Origin: Chloroflexota bacterium
GTDB lineage: Bacteria; Chloroflexota; Dehalococcoidia; SZUA-161; SpSt-899
NCBI GenBank assembly: GCA_018657655.1
Contig: JABHWQ010000270.1
Location: 1-5,504 of the forward strand
Reading direction: 5' to 3'
DNA: 5,504 nucleotides
The position numbers and the translations under genes were made by a program. Numbering within the stretch: position 1 is the first letter of the stretch; every line of letters starts with the position of its first letter. The notes under the pieces were generated by a model, which was given only the letters and a program-made list of their open reading frames with translations, was not told the origin of the DNA and did not search any database. Shown one piece after another: positions 1-5,504 of the stretch.

Positions 1-1
1 A

Positions 2-76
2 TTTGCGGGTGGTGCCAATGAGGTACTGCGCGACTCTATGGCCATGCTTGGTTTGGGATTGATGAAATCGAGGTAG
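2..76 (+). CDS. Acyl-CoA dehydrogenase, C-terminal end only (cut by window start)
   Basis: The window opens inside a reading frame that gives 24 residues before a TAG at 74-76. The peptide begins FAGGANEVLRD and ends GLGLMKSR. This matches the C-terminus of acyl-CoA dehydrogenases, where a (Y/F)xGGxNE(V/I)xRD segment contacts FAD from the neighbouring subunit and is followed by a short final helix. In short- and medium-chain enzymes the catalytic Glu sits just before the first Gly of this segment. Here that position is Ala, so any catalytic base would have to lie further upstream, as in isovaleryl-CoA dehydrogenase types, and cannot be seen. The next gene but one is also an ACAD, which suggests the two form a heteromeric enzyme. 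The family call is fairly secure despite the short length; the substrate is unknown. Confidence 0.75.
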   Translation, partial: FAGGANEVLRDSMAMLGLGLMKSR

Positions 77-86
77 GGGAAAACCG

Positions 87-641
87 ATGCTCGAAAGCTT
101 TGATGGAAAGATGCCCAAGGTAGCCGAATCGGCTTTTGTTCATCCTACGGCGCATGTTCGGGGGGATGTTGAGATAGGAGAGTTATCAATCGTCTGGCCG
201 GGGACGAGCATCGCCGGTGATATGGGAACTATAAAAATCGGCCGCTGTGTGATTATCGAAGACAATTGCGTTCTTCATGCTGGTGCCTGTGAGGATTGGG
301 AGAGAAATCAGCGATCGCTTATGGAGATCGGCGAGAACGTGACTATTGGGCATGGTGCTGTGGTTCATGCCCGAAAGATCGGAAACAGGGTCATGATAGG
401 TATGAATTCCACTGTTCTTGAGAAGGTTGAGATTGGGAATAACTGCATTATTGCTGCTGGTGCTCTGGTACCTGAAGGGATGAAGGTTCAGGACGAAACG
501 ATGGTTGCCGGGATACCGGCCAAAGTGAAGAGCAAACTGAAGGAAGATCATGCGGTTTGGGTGAGGGATGACCTGGAAGGGGACGATTCTTACTACATCG
601 AGTACATTCGCAAGTTTAGAGAAGCAACTAACATCAAATGA
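87..641 (+). CDS. Gamma-carbonic anhydrase-like hexapeptide-repeat protein (PaaY/CaiE type)
   Basis: This 184-residue protein is full length for the gamma-class carbonic anhydrase/PaaY/CaiE family and should be cytoplasmic and trimeric. Residues about 17-130 are imperfect hexapeptide repeats of a left-handed beta-helix (for example VEIGEL, IKIGRC, MEIGEN, VEIGNN), followed by a helical tail to the end. The three metal-ligand histidines are in place: H64 (VLHAG), H89 and H94 (IGHGAVVHARKIG). The usual active-site RGD reads AGD at 43-45, so the conserved Arg is missing, and the usual Gln before the first His loop is Glu58. Metal binding is therefore likely, but classical carbonic anhydrase activity is doubtful. 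PaaY, a relative, is a CoA-thioesterase, which would suit a gene placed between two ACAD subunits; that link is inference. The ATG at 87 follows an AGGGGA box only 10 bases after the upstream stop. Confidence 0.85.
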   Translation: MLESFDGKMPKVAESAFVHPTAHVRGDVEIGELSIVWPGTSIAGDMGTIKIGRCVIIEDNCVLHAGACEDWERNQRSLMEIGENVTIGHGAVVHARKIGNRVMIGMNSTVLEKVEIGNNCIIAAGALVPEGMKVQDETMVAGIPAKVKSKLKEDHAVWVRDDLEGDDSYYIEYIRKFREATNIK

Positions 642-645
642 CCTT

Positions 646-650
646 GGAGG
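646..650 (+). promoter_or_regulatory. Ribosome binding site fixing the ACAD start at 661
   Basis: GGAGG lies 10 bases before the ATG at 661 and just after the TGA at 639-641. It decides the start: the same frame stays open back to an ATG at 568, but that start lies inside the preceding gene and would add 31 residues unlike any ACAD N-terminus. The protein beginning MDFAFSEQQ at 661 is a typical family start. Confidence 0.85.
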
Positions 651-660
651 AAGCTTTACC

Positions 661-1794
661 ATGGATTTTGCATTTAGTGAACAACAGGAACTTCTAAAAA
701 AGGAAGCCCGAAATTTCTTTGATGCCGAATATCCAAAGAAGCTGGTGAAAGAGTTGGAGGAGAGTGAACCAGGATACTCTCCCGAAATATGGAAAAAGAT
801 GGCAGATTTGGGTTGGTTAGGCCTGATAGTACCGGAGGACTATGGGGGTGTGGGTGGGGACTTGCTCGATCTTGCTATCTTGTTCGAAGAAGTTGGGAAG
901 ACGGCTTGCCCTGCACCCCTTTTCAGTACGCTTGTTTTTGGTGTGCTCCCTTTGTTGGAAGGTGGGAGTGAGAACCAGAAAAAGGAATTACTCTCAAAAG
1001 TAGCTGATGGTGATGCAATTCTGACCATGGCAATCAACGAACCCGAGACGGACTACAAACCGGAGTTCATTACAACCAGAGCCGTAAAGGACGGTGATGG
1101 CTTTGTGATTAACGGCACCAAGTTGTTCGTTCCATATGCTCACGTAGCTGACTATATTTTAGTTGTAGCCGCAACCAGTGAGGTTTCTGCCGATGGCAAA
1201 GGTATTACTGTCTTCCTGGTGAAAAAGGGGGCTGAGGGAGTGGGATTTGTTCCACTGGTTACGGTGGGCGCAGACAAGCAATCTGAGGTCACTCTCAAGG
1301 ATGTCAGAGTATCGGCGGATGATATTGTGGGTAAGGTAGACGAAGGTTGGGCATTGGTTGAATCGACGATTCGCAAGGCCACTGCTCTCCAGTGTGTGGA
1401 GACGGTTGGAGTGATGCAGCAGGCGTTGGCCATGACCGCTGATTATACTTCAAATCGAATACAGTTCGGTCGACCGATAGGCAGCTTCCAGGCAGTGCAA
1501 CATCGGTTGGCGGATATGCTGACAGATGTCGAGGGTTCCCGATGGACCTCGTACCGGGCGGTGTCTCTAATGAATAAGGGGCAGCACGCAGGTAGGGAAG
1601 TGGCCATTGCCAAGGCATGGACCGGTGACGCTTGCCAACGAGTAGCCTATGCGGCTCAGCATCTTCACGGTGGAATCGGAATGGACCTGGATTATGATCT
1701 TCATTACTATTTCCAGTGGGCTAAATCCCGAGAATTGAACTTGGGTGCTTCATGGAATCATTTGGCATCTATCGAACCTGTTGTACGTGGCTAA
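661..1794 (+). CDS. Acyl-CoA dehydrogenase family protein, probable non-catalytic partner subunit
   Basis: This 377-residue protein has usual ACAD length and layout: an N-terminal helical domain (about 1-115, starting MDFAFSEQQ and containing GLIVPEDYGGVGGD at 54-67), a central beta domain (about 120-225, with TMAINEPE and GTKLFVP), and a C-terminal helical domain (about 230-377). FAD-site motifs are present: NRIQFGRPIGSFQAVQHRLADM from about residue 265, and QHLHGGIGMDLDYDLH from 333. Neither known location for the catalytic base has Glu. The C-terminal YEGT-type motif is replaced by LGASWNH near 361-367, and the helix position used by isovaleryl-CoA dehydrogenase appears to be Ala240. Heteromeric alpha2beta2 ACADs, such as the actinobacterial steroid side-chain FadE pairs, split their active site in this way. 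Together with the ACAD ending at 76, this suggests a two-subunit enzyme that introduces a 2,3 double bond into an acyl-CoA and passes electrons to ETF. The substrate is unknown. Confidence 0.9.
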   Translation: MDFAFSEQQELLKKEARNFFDAEYPKKLVKELEESEPGYSPEIWKKMADLGWLGLIVPEDYGGVGGDLLDLAILFEEVGKTACPAPLFSTLVFGVLPLLEGGSENQKKELLSKVADGDAILTMAINEPETDYKPEFITTRAVKDGDGFVINGTKLFVPYAHVADYILVVAATSEVSADGKGITVFLVKKGAEGVGFVPLVTVGADKQSEVTLKDVRVSADDIVGKVDEGWALVESTIRKATALQCVETVGVMQQALAMTADYTSNRIQFGRPIGSFQAVQHRLADMLTDVEGSRWTSYRAVSLMNKGQHAGREVAIAKAWTGDACQRVAYAAQHLHGGIGMDLDYDLHYYFQWAKSRELNLGASWNHLASIEPVVRG

Positions 1795-1864
1795 TAATCG
1801 TTTCTCACTTTCATTGATAGAGTAACTGTTAGCGTGATTTGTAGATCCAGCATAGAAACAATTT

Positions 1865-1871
1865 GAGGAGG
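1865..1871 (+). promoter_or_regulatory. Strong ribosome binding site before the broken lipoprotein gene
   Basis: GAGGAGG lies seven bases before the ATG at 1879. It is close to a full anti-Shine-Dalgarno match and shows that translation would start at the lipoprotein signal peptide, not at an ATG inside the later open segments. The site is intact although the gene it serves is interrupted 33 codons later. Confidence 0.85.
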
Positions 1872-1878
1872 TCAGTAG

Positions 1879-3114
1879 ATGAGGGAACTGGTCAGAACAT
1901 CTATCTTGCTTCCACTCGTAGCATTACTGATGCTACCGCTGCTGGCTGCTTGTGGTGGAGGTGATGATGAAGAAGAATAGGAGTAACCTCAATCCGCAGA
2001 TGTAGTCATCACTATCGGAAACCCTACCGATAGAAGCGGCCCAATATCGAATGCCTTCTCAACTATGGATATGGAACTGGAGGCTTTGGTTGGCTATTTC
2101 GATGACGAAAATTCAATCCCTGGGATCGAGGTGAAGGTGATCGAATATGATCCGTCAAAGCATATACCGGGACATGAGTGGTTAAAAGAAAGAGGGGCGG
2201 ATATCATTTATTCTTCTGACCCGAATGCCATTGAGACATTGAAACCACGAGTCGATGAAGACCAGACTGTGGCATTTGCATCAAGTGCTCAGTCCATATT
2301 GCTGGAGAATCCTGGATACGCCTTTACTGCGGGCACCTATCCTGTTGACCTATATTATACATTTCTCGATTGGATCGCTGAAAATGACTGGGATTACGCC
2401 ACCAAAGGTCCGGCGAAGATTGGTATGGGGGGATGGACAACGGTCATCAATGTGGCCATGGCTGAAGGAATGGAGAGATACTGCGTTGAAAATCCTGAAA
2501 GGTTCGAGTGGGCTGGATCATATTTGACAGACGGGGGGTTCAACTGGGCCCCTGAAGTAGATGCGCTCAAAGATTGCGACTATGTATTTCCTCCCACTGG
2601 AGGATATGTGCCTTTTGTTAAAGAATACTGATCCATTGGAGGCACGGGCAGGTTATTTGGATCTCATCCTCACTGCTCGTTTTTCTCGCTAGCAAGTGAC
2701 GCGCGACTTTGGGATGAGATCGATGGAATGCTGTTTATAAGAGAATCCGAATTCTGGACTGATGAAGGCGAGTTTATATATCTGGTGAAGAAACTGTTGA
2801 TCGATAATCACCCTGATGATGCTGATAAGATCAAACGCTCAGGTGTGGGTTATATGGTGATATCACATGATCTGATTATGCTGGAAGTTATCCGAAACGC
2901 CGCTGAGGCTGTAGGACCGGAGAACATCGATTCGCAAGCTATCTATGAAGCTGCCCAGAACTATTCATTGACCATTGACGGTATTCAACGGTTCTCATTT
3001 ACTGATACCAAACGGTTCGGGTGTGACAGAGTTACCGTATACGAGGCGAACGGAGCCGAGGAAACGATTGTTCGGGCGGAACCTGAATGGATACCACTCA
3101 TTTGGGTTAATTAG
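1879..3114 (+). pseudogene. ABC transporter substrate-binding lipoprotein (branched-chain amino acid type), three in-frame stops
   Basis: One frame runs from the ATG at 1879 to the TAG at 3112-3114, about 411 codons, close to full length for Leu/Ile/Val-type periplasmic binding proteins. It opens with a lipoprotein signal peptide: a basic start (MRELVR), a hydrophobic core, and the lipobox LAAC with Cys at codon 25 (1951-1953), then GGGDDEEE. The frame is broken by TAG (1978-1980), TAA (1984-1986) and TGA (2629-2631). Family-like sequence continues in the same frame after each stop: VVITIGNPTDRSGPIS, then IPGHEWLKERGADIIYSS, GPAKIGMGGW and GGYVPFVKEY before the TGA, and LWDEIDGMLFIRESEFW after it. 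The intact protein would be membrane-anchored outside the cytoplasm and bind a small ligand for an ABC importer; no permease or ATPase gene is in the window. Gene decay is the simplest reading. Assembly error or stop-codon readthrough are less likely because all three stop types occur. Confidence 0.85.
2660..2721 (+). repeat. 10-bp inverted repeat around the TGA-proximal part of the broken lipoprotein gene
   Basis: GATCTCATCC at 2660-2669 is perfectly complementary to GGATGAGATC at 2712-2721, with 42 bases between. It lies inside the coding frame of the binding-protein pseudogene, about 30 bases after the TGA. There is no T-run after the right arm, so it is not a normal terminator. Chance is a reasonable explanation for arms of this length in a window of this size. 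Confidence 0.35.
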
Positions 3115-3159
3115 AGGATTTTGTGGTAGTTGGGAAGTTAGACTCCGATATTCAAATTC

Positions 3160-3167
3160 AAAAGGGG
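3160..3167 (+). promoter_or_regulatory. Ribosome binding site fixing the first NMO-like start at 3173
   Basis: AAAAGGGG lies five bases before the ATG at 3173. The same frame is open back to 2975, but that stretch overlaps the end of the previous gene and has no family resemblance. The residues after 3173 (TKITEMFGIEYPIIQG) are the typical NMO N-terminus. Confidence 0.8.
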
Positions 3168-3172
3168 ATAGT

Positions 3173-4144
3173 ATGTGGCAAACCAAGATTACTGAGATGT
3201 TCGGTATCGAATACCCCATAATTCAAGGCGCGTTTGGTACGTTTGGTACCGCTGAATTTGCTGTGCCGGTTTCTGAGGCTGGCGGATTAGGGATGATCAC
3301 AGCCGGTGGGTTTGGAACGCCTGAAAACTTTCGGGAAGAACTCAAAAAGGCAAAATCGATGACGGATAAACCCCTGGCAGTGAATTTAACGATTATGGGT
3401 TGTCCCGAGATTGAAGCCATGCGGGATGTCATCATCGAAGAAGGTGGTATCGTGGCTGTTGAGACCGCTCCCATGCGCGCGGATTTCCTTGGGAAACCAT
3501 TGCAGGAACACGGTATCAAATGGATACACAAGGTAGCCAGCGTCAATCATGCTTTGGCTGCGGAACGTCAGGGAGCAGATGCCGTAGTGATCGTAGGGCT
3601 CGAAGGTGCCGGTTTCAAATCCATGGATCAACTGACTACGATGATTGCTATTCCTTGGGCGTCAAAACTATTGAAAATTCCAGTAATTGCAGCCGGGGGA
3701 ATGGCGGATGCCCGAGGTTTTATGGCAGCGTTAATGATGGGCGCAGAAGCAGTCTATATGGGAACGGCCTTCATGGCTACCAAAGAATGTCCCATCTCTG
3801 AAAAGCACAAAAAATACCTGGCAGAAACCGATCCTACGGAACCCAAGCTCCGTGAGCGATGTCTTACCCCACCTAATATGGATGAGGTAGCCAAGGTATT
3901 GTCTCAGCGCGATTCGATGCCTGAGCACGAATGGCTTTGGAAGCTTGAAAAGGCTATGGTCAATGATGATCAGGTTGTTTCTCTTGAGGGAGCATCTGAA
4001 GAGGAAGTTGAGATGGAAGTGCTCCGGTCCGTTCCGGGATCATTGGCTGTCGGAGCGATTGACAGTATTCCCTCAATCAAAGAATTTATGGAGAAACTCA
4101 TTAGCGAAGCGGAAGCCATCCGACGTCGTTGGTCAATTTGTTAA
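3173..4144 (+). CDS. Nitronate monooxygenase-like FMN flavoprotein lacking the catalytic His
   Basis: This 323-residue protein is normal length for the nitronate monooxygenase/2-nitropropane dioxygenase family of FMN-dependent TIM barrels, and should be cytoplasmic. Visible features are the N-terminal strand GIEYPIIQGAF (11-21), SEAGGLGMITAGGF (34-47), the barrel strand GADAVVIVGLEGAGFKS (134-150), and the phosphate-binding pair AAGGMAD (173-179) and GAEAVYMGTAF (190-200). True NMOs carry His in a (T/S)EAGGH motif on that barrel strand. Here it reads LEGAGFK, with Phe148 at the histidine position. FMN binding is likely, but oxidation of nitronates by the usual mechanism is not expected. It may be a flavin oxidoreductase of another kind, or an enoyl reductase-like relative. 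The start at 3173 has a good upstream box, and the gap from the broken lipoprotein gene is 58 bases. The frame is clean to the TAA at 4142-4144. Confidence 0.88.
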   Translation: MWQTKITEMFGIEYPIIQGAFGTFGTAEFAVPVSEAGGLGMITAGGFGTPENFREELKKAKSMTDKPLAVNLTIMGCPEIEAMRDVIIEEGGIVAVETAPMRADFLGKPLQEHGIKWIHKVASVNHALAAERQGADAVVIVGLEGAGFKSMDQLTTMIAIPWASKLLKIPVIAAGGMADARGFMAALMMGAEAVYMGTAFMATKECPISEKHKKYLAETDPTEPKLRERCLTPPNMDEVAKVLSQRDSMPEHEWLWKLEKAMVNDDQVVSLEGASEEEVEMEVLRSVPGSLAVGAIDSIPSIKEFMEKLISEAEAIRRRWSIC

Positions 4145-4160
4145 ACCATCAATTTAAAAA

Positions 4161-4165
4161 GGGAG
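4161..4165 (+). promoter_or_regulatory. Ribosome binding site before the broken alcohol dehydrogenase
   Basis: GGGAG, preceded by an A-run, lies seven bases before the ATG at 4173. It is intact although the reading frame it serves is destroyed, and it marks where the gene originally began. Confidence 0.7.
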
Positions 4166-4172
4166 TATTACC

Positions 4173-4778
4173 ATGACAGAAATGGGGAAAGCAGCTGTAT
4201 TCATGGGAGTGGGACAACCTTTTGAGATCACGAAGTACCCGGTGCCTGAAGCTGAACCGGGAGCTATTCTGATTATAATTACAATGGCCACTATTTGCGG
4301 ATCGGACTACATATGTGGCGTGGAGAACTTGATCTGGTAGATGATGTCGGAGTGCAGTTATCGGCTATGATTGGCCATGAAATGACAGGATAAGTTGCCA
4401 AACTGGGAGAAGGTGCTACGCCTGATTCGACCAGTCAACCATTGGGAGTTGGCGATCGCGTCGTATATCACTATTTTGATCCTTGCGGCCGTTGTCAGGC
4501 ATGTTTTAGGGGAGAAGATGCTGCTTTCGTGATGAACCTCCTTTTTACGTTCAAATCTTTCGAACCGTTCCCTCACTTTACAGGTGCTTATGCAGAATAC
4601 TACTACCTTCACCCCAACCAAACTAAAGTTTAAAGTGACTGATGACCTGACCGACGAAATGCTTGCCCCGGCCAACTGTGCGTTGTCGGAAGTTATTTAC
4701 GGCTTGGACAAAGTGAATCTTCGCTTTGGTGCGAATCGGTTTGATACCGCATTTTTGCGGATCGTAAAACAAAAGTAA
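4173..4778 (+). pseudogene. Zinc-dependent alcohol dehydrogenase remnant: two frameshifts, a stop and lost C-terminal domain
   Basis: The sequence from ATG 4173 encodes the N-terminal GroES-like domain of a medium-chain zinc alcohol dehydrogenase, but in pieces. Frame one gives MTEMGKAAVF through TICGSD, with catalytic zinc Cys42. One base then appears lost near 4308, after which HMWRGELDLV and the zinc-loop IGHEMTG (about 4370-4390) read in another frame. A TAA at 4391-4393 follows. The same frame then gives VAKLGEG, GDRVVY and the structural-zinc loop PCGRCQACFRGEDAAF, where the expected fourth Cys is Phe (4526-4528). One extra base near 4625-4628 returns the frame to the original, giving FKVTDDLTDE and PANCALSEVIYGLDKV. 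Similarity stops near 4729 at NLRFG, exactly where the NAD-binding Rossmann domain should begin. About 16 unrelated residues then lead to TAA at 4776-4778. The family normally has roughly 350 residues, so nearly half is missing. The gene cannot make a working enzyme. Confidence 0.88.
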
Positions 4779-4779
4779 A

Positions 4780-4784
4780 AGGAG
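4780..4784 (+). promoter_or_regulatory. Ribosome binding site for the second NMO-like gene
   Basis: AGGAG lies six bases before the ATG at 4791 and just after the TAA at 4776-4778, in an A-rich stretch. It supports 4791 as the start. Confidence 0.75.
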
Positions 4785-4790
4785 ATACGA

Positions 4791-5504
4791 ATGGCTATCA
4801 GTCTACATACTAAACTATGCGATATGCTGGATATCGAATATCCGGTTATGGCGTTCAATCATTGCCGCGATGTAGTAGCGGCAGTGGGTAACGCCGGGGG
4901 ATGTGGCGTTCTTGGAGCTCTGGCACTGCCTCCTGGACAAATCGGGATAGAGGCAAACTGGATAAAGGAACATTCCGATAAACCCTTCGGGATAGACCTT
5001 GTATTTCCATCTACCGCCCCTGAGATGATCACCCAAGAGCAATTGATGGCGATGATACCCCAGGGGTACAAGGACTTCATGGATAGCTTCAAAGCACCAC
5101 TGGGAATACCTGAGCAAATCTGGGGTGGTGCAGGGATGGACGTCTTCATGGAACTCGGCATTGGCGGCTCCTATGAATCACAAATGAAACAACTGGATGC
5201 TGCTCTCGAAACAAAGCCGGCTGTCATTGCTGCCGCGCTGGGATTCAATCGGGAGATTGTGGATAGGTGCCATTCAGCCGGAGCAAAGTGCATTACCCTT
5301 GTCGGCAACGTCAAGAACGCCAAACGCGCGGCTGAGGCGGGCGTGGATATCATTGTGGCCCAGGGAACGGAGGCCGGCGGACATACCGGCAGAATAGGGA
5401 CTCTGGCCCTCGTTCCTCAGGTAGTTGACGCTGTCAGCCCGGTCCCGGTACTGGCTGCCGGCGGCATAGCGGATGGCAGAGGCCTTGTAGCCGCCTTGGC
5501 TTTA
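4791..5504 (+). CDS. Nitronate monooxygenase-like FMN flavoprotein with catalytic His (cut by window end)
   Basis: An open frame of 238 codons runs from ATG 4791 to the window edge without a stop; a further C-terminal part of the barrel must lie beyond. Features of the NMO/2-nitropropane dioxygenase family are the N-terminal strand DIEYPVMAF (14-22), SNAGG-like GNAGGCGVLGAL (33-44), the barrel strand AGVDIIVAQGTEAGGHTGRIG (about 183-203) with the expected catalytic His198, and the first phosphate-binding segment LAAGGIADGRG (221-231). Unlike the gene at 3173 it keeps the TEAGGH motif, so FMN-dependent oxygenase or oxidoreductase chemistry is plausible. It has a longer insert (about 75-130) between early barrel strands than its neighbour, so the two are distant paralogs, not a recent tandem duplication. 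The gap from the alcohol dehydrogenase remnant is 12 bases. The substrate is not evident. Confidence 0.9.
   Translation, partial: MAISLHTKLCDMLDIEYPVMAFNHCRDVVAAVGNAGGCGVLGALALPPGQIGIEANWIKEHSDKPFGIDLVFPSTAPEMITQEQLMAMIPQGYKDFMDSFKAPLGIPEQIWGGAGMDVFMELGIGGSYESQMKQLDAALETKPAVIAAALGFNREIVDRCHSAGAKCITLVGNVKNAKRAAEAGVDIIVAQGTEAGGHTGRIGTLALVPQVVDAVSPVPVLAAGGIADGRGLVAALAL

Noticed and set aside
568..660. Longer ACAD start at 568
   Set aside because: It overlaps the end of the upstream gene, adds residues unlike the family, and the GGAGG at 646-650 supports 661.
186..662. 158-codon open frame on the minus strand opposite the hexapeptide-repeat gene
   Set aside because: It is the antisense shadow of a clear gene, has no recognisable motifs, and all real genes here are on the plus strand. 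The same applies to the other minus-strand frames.
1795..1878. Possible promoter in the 84-base gap (TTGATA at 1814-1819)
   Set aside because: No convincing -10 box at a proper distance was found, and no terminator-like hairpin with a T-run was seen in this gap.
2065..2631. Separate genes at 2065-2631 and 2728-3114
   Set aside because: Both are pieces of the same frame as the signal peptide at 1879, have no ribosome binding site of their own, and together make one binding protein.
2975..3172. Longer NMO-like start at 2975
   Set aside because: This extension is the out-of-frame reading of the end of the lipoprotein gene; AAAAGGGG and family similarity support 3173.
3232..3249. Perfect 9-base tandem repeat (GTTTGGTAC twice)
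   Set aside because: It encodes FGTFGT inside the NMO N-terminal loop, where glycine-rich residues of this spacing are normal and the protein length is as expected; no sign of a functional repeat.
4620..4633. Programmed frameshift at the A/T-rich site in the alcohol dehydrogenase
   Set aside because: There is also an upstream frameshift, an internal stop and loss of the C-terminal domain, so a single recoding event could not restore the protein.

Overview
All genes in this window lie on the + strand, head to tail, with short gaps that mostly carry purine-rich ribosome binding sites. This looks like one operon, or part of one, for catabolism of CoA-linked or organic acid substrates in a free-living heterotrophic bacterium. 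Base composition is moderate and mixed. Two acyl-CoA dehydrogenase (ACAD) subunits, a hexapeptide-repeat protein, a branched-chain-amino-acid-type binding lipoprotein and duplicated nitronate monooxygenase (NMO)-like flavoproteins suggest an uncultured environmental lineage such as Chloroflexota/SAR202-like or Desulfobacterota-like bacteria. That taxonomic guess is weak and rests on gene style alone.

Layout: (1) 2-76, the last 24 codons of an ACAD. (2) 87-641, a gamma-carbonic-anhydrase-like left-handed beta-helix protein. (3) 661-1794, a second ACAD that appears to lack its catalytic glutamate, so it is probably the partner subunit of the first. (4) 1879-3114, a lipoprotein substrate-binding protein of a branched-chain amino acid type ABC transporter. 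It stays in one frame from signal peptide to C-terminus but is broken by three in-frame stops: TAG, TAA and TGA. (5) 3173-4144, an intact NMO-like flavoprotein that lacks the usual catalytic histidine. (6) 4173-4778, a decayed zinc alcohol dehydrogenase with a one-base loss, an internal stop, a one-base gain, a lost zinc cysteine and no Rossmann domain. (7) 4791 to the window end, a second NMO-like protein that keeps the histidine and is cut by the window edge.

How the genes fit together: the ACAD pair would oxidise an acyl-CoA. The beta-helix protein may act as a thioesterase or accessory enzyme, as PaaY does in phenylacetate catabolism. The binding protein would have delivered a substrate, and the flavoproteins and alcohol dehydrogenase would supply further redox steps. 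The substrate cannot be read from the sequence.

The most notable feature is patchy decay. Two of the seven genes are clearly inactivated, while their neighbours, in the same orientation and with good ribosome binding sites, remain open. No RNA genes, CRISPR arrays, insertion sequences or convincing terminators were seen. No gene-free stretch exceeds about 85 bases.
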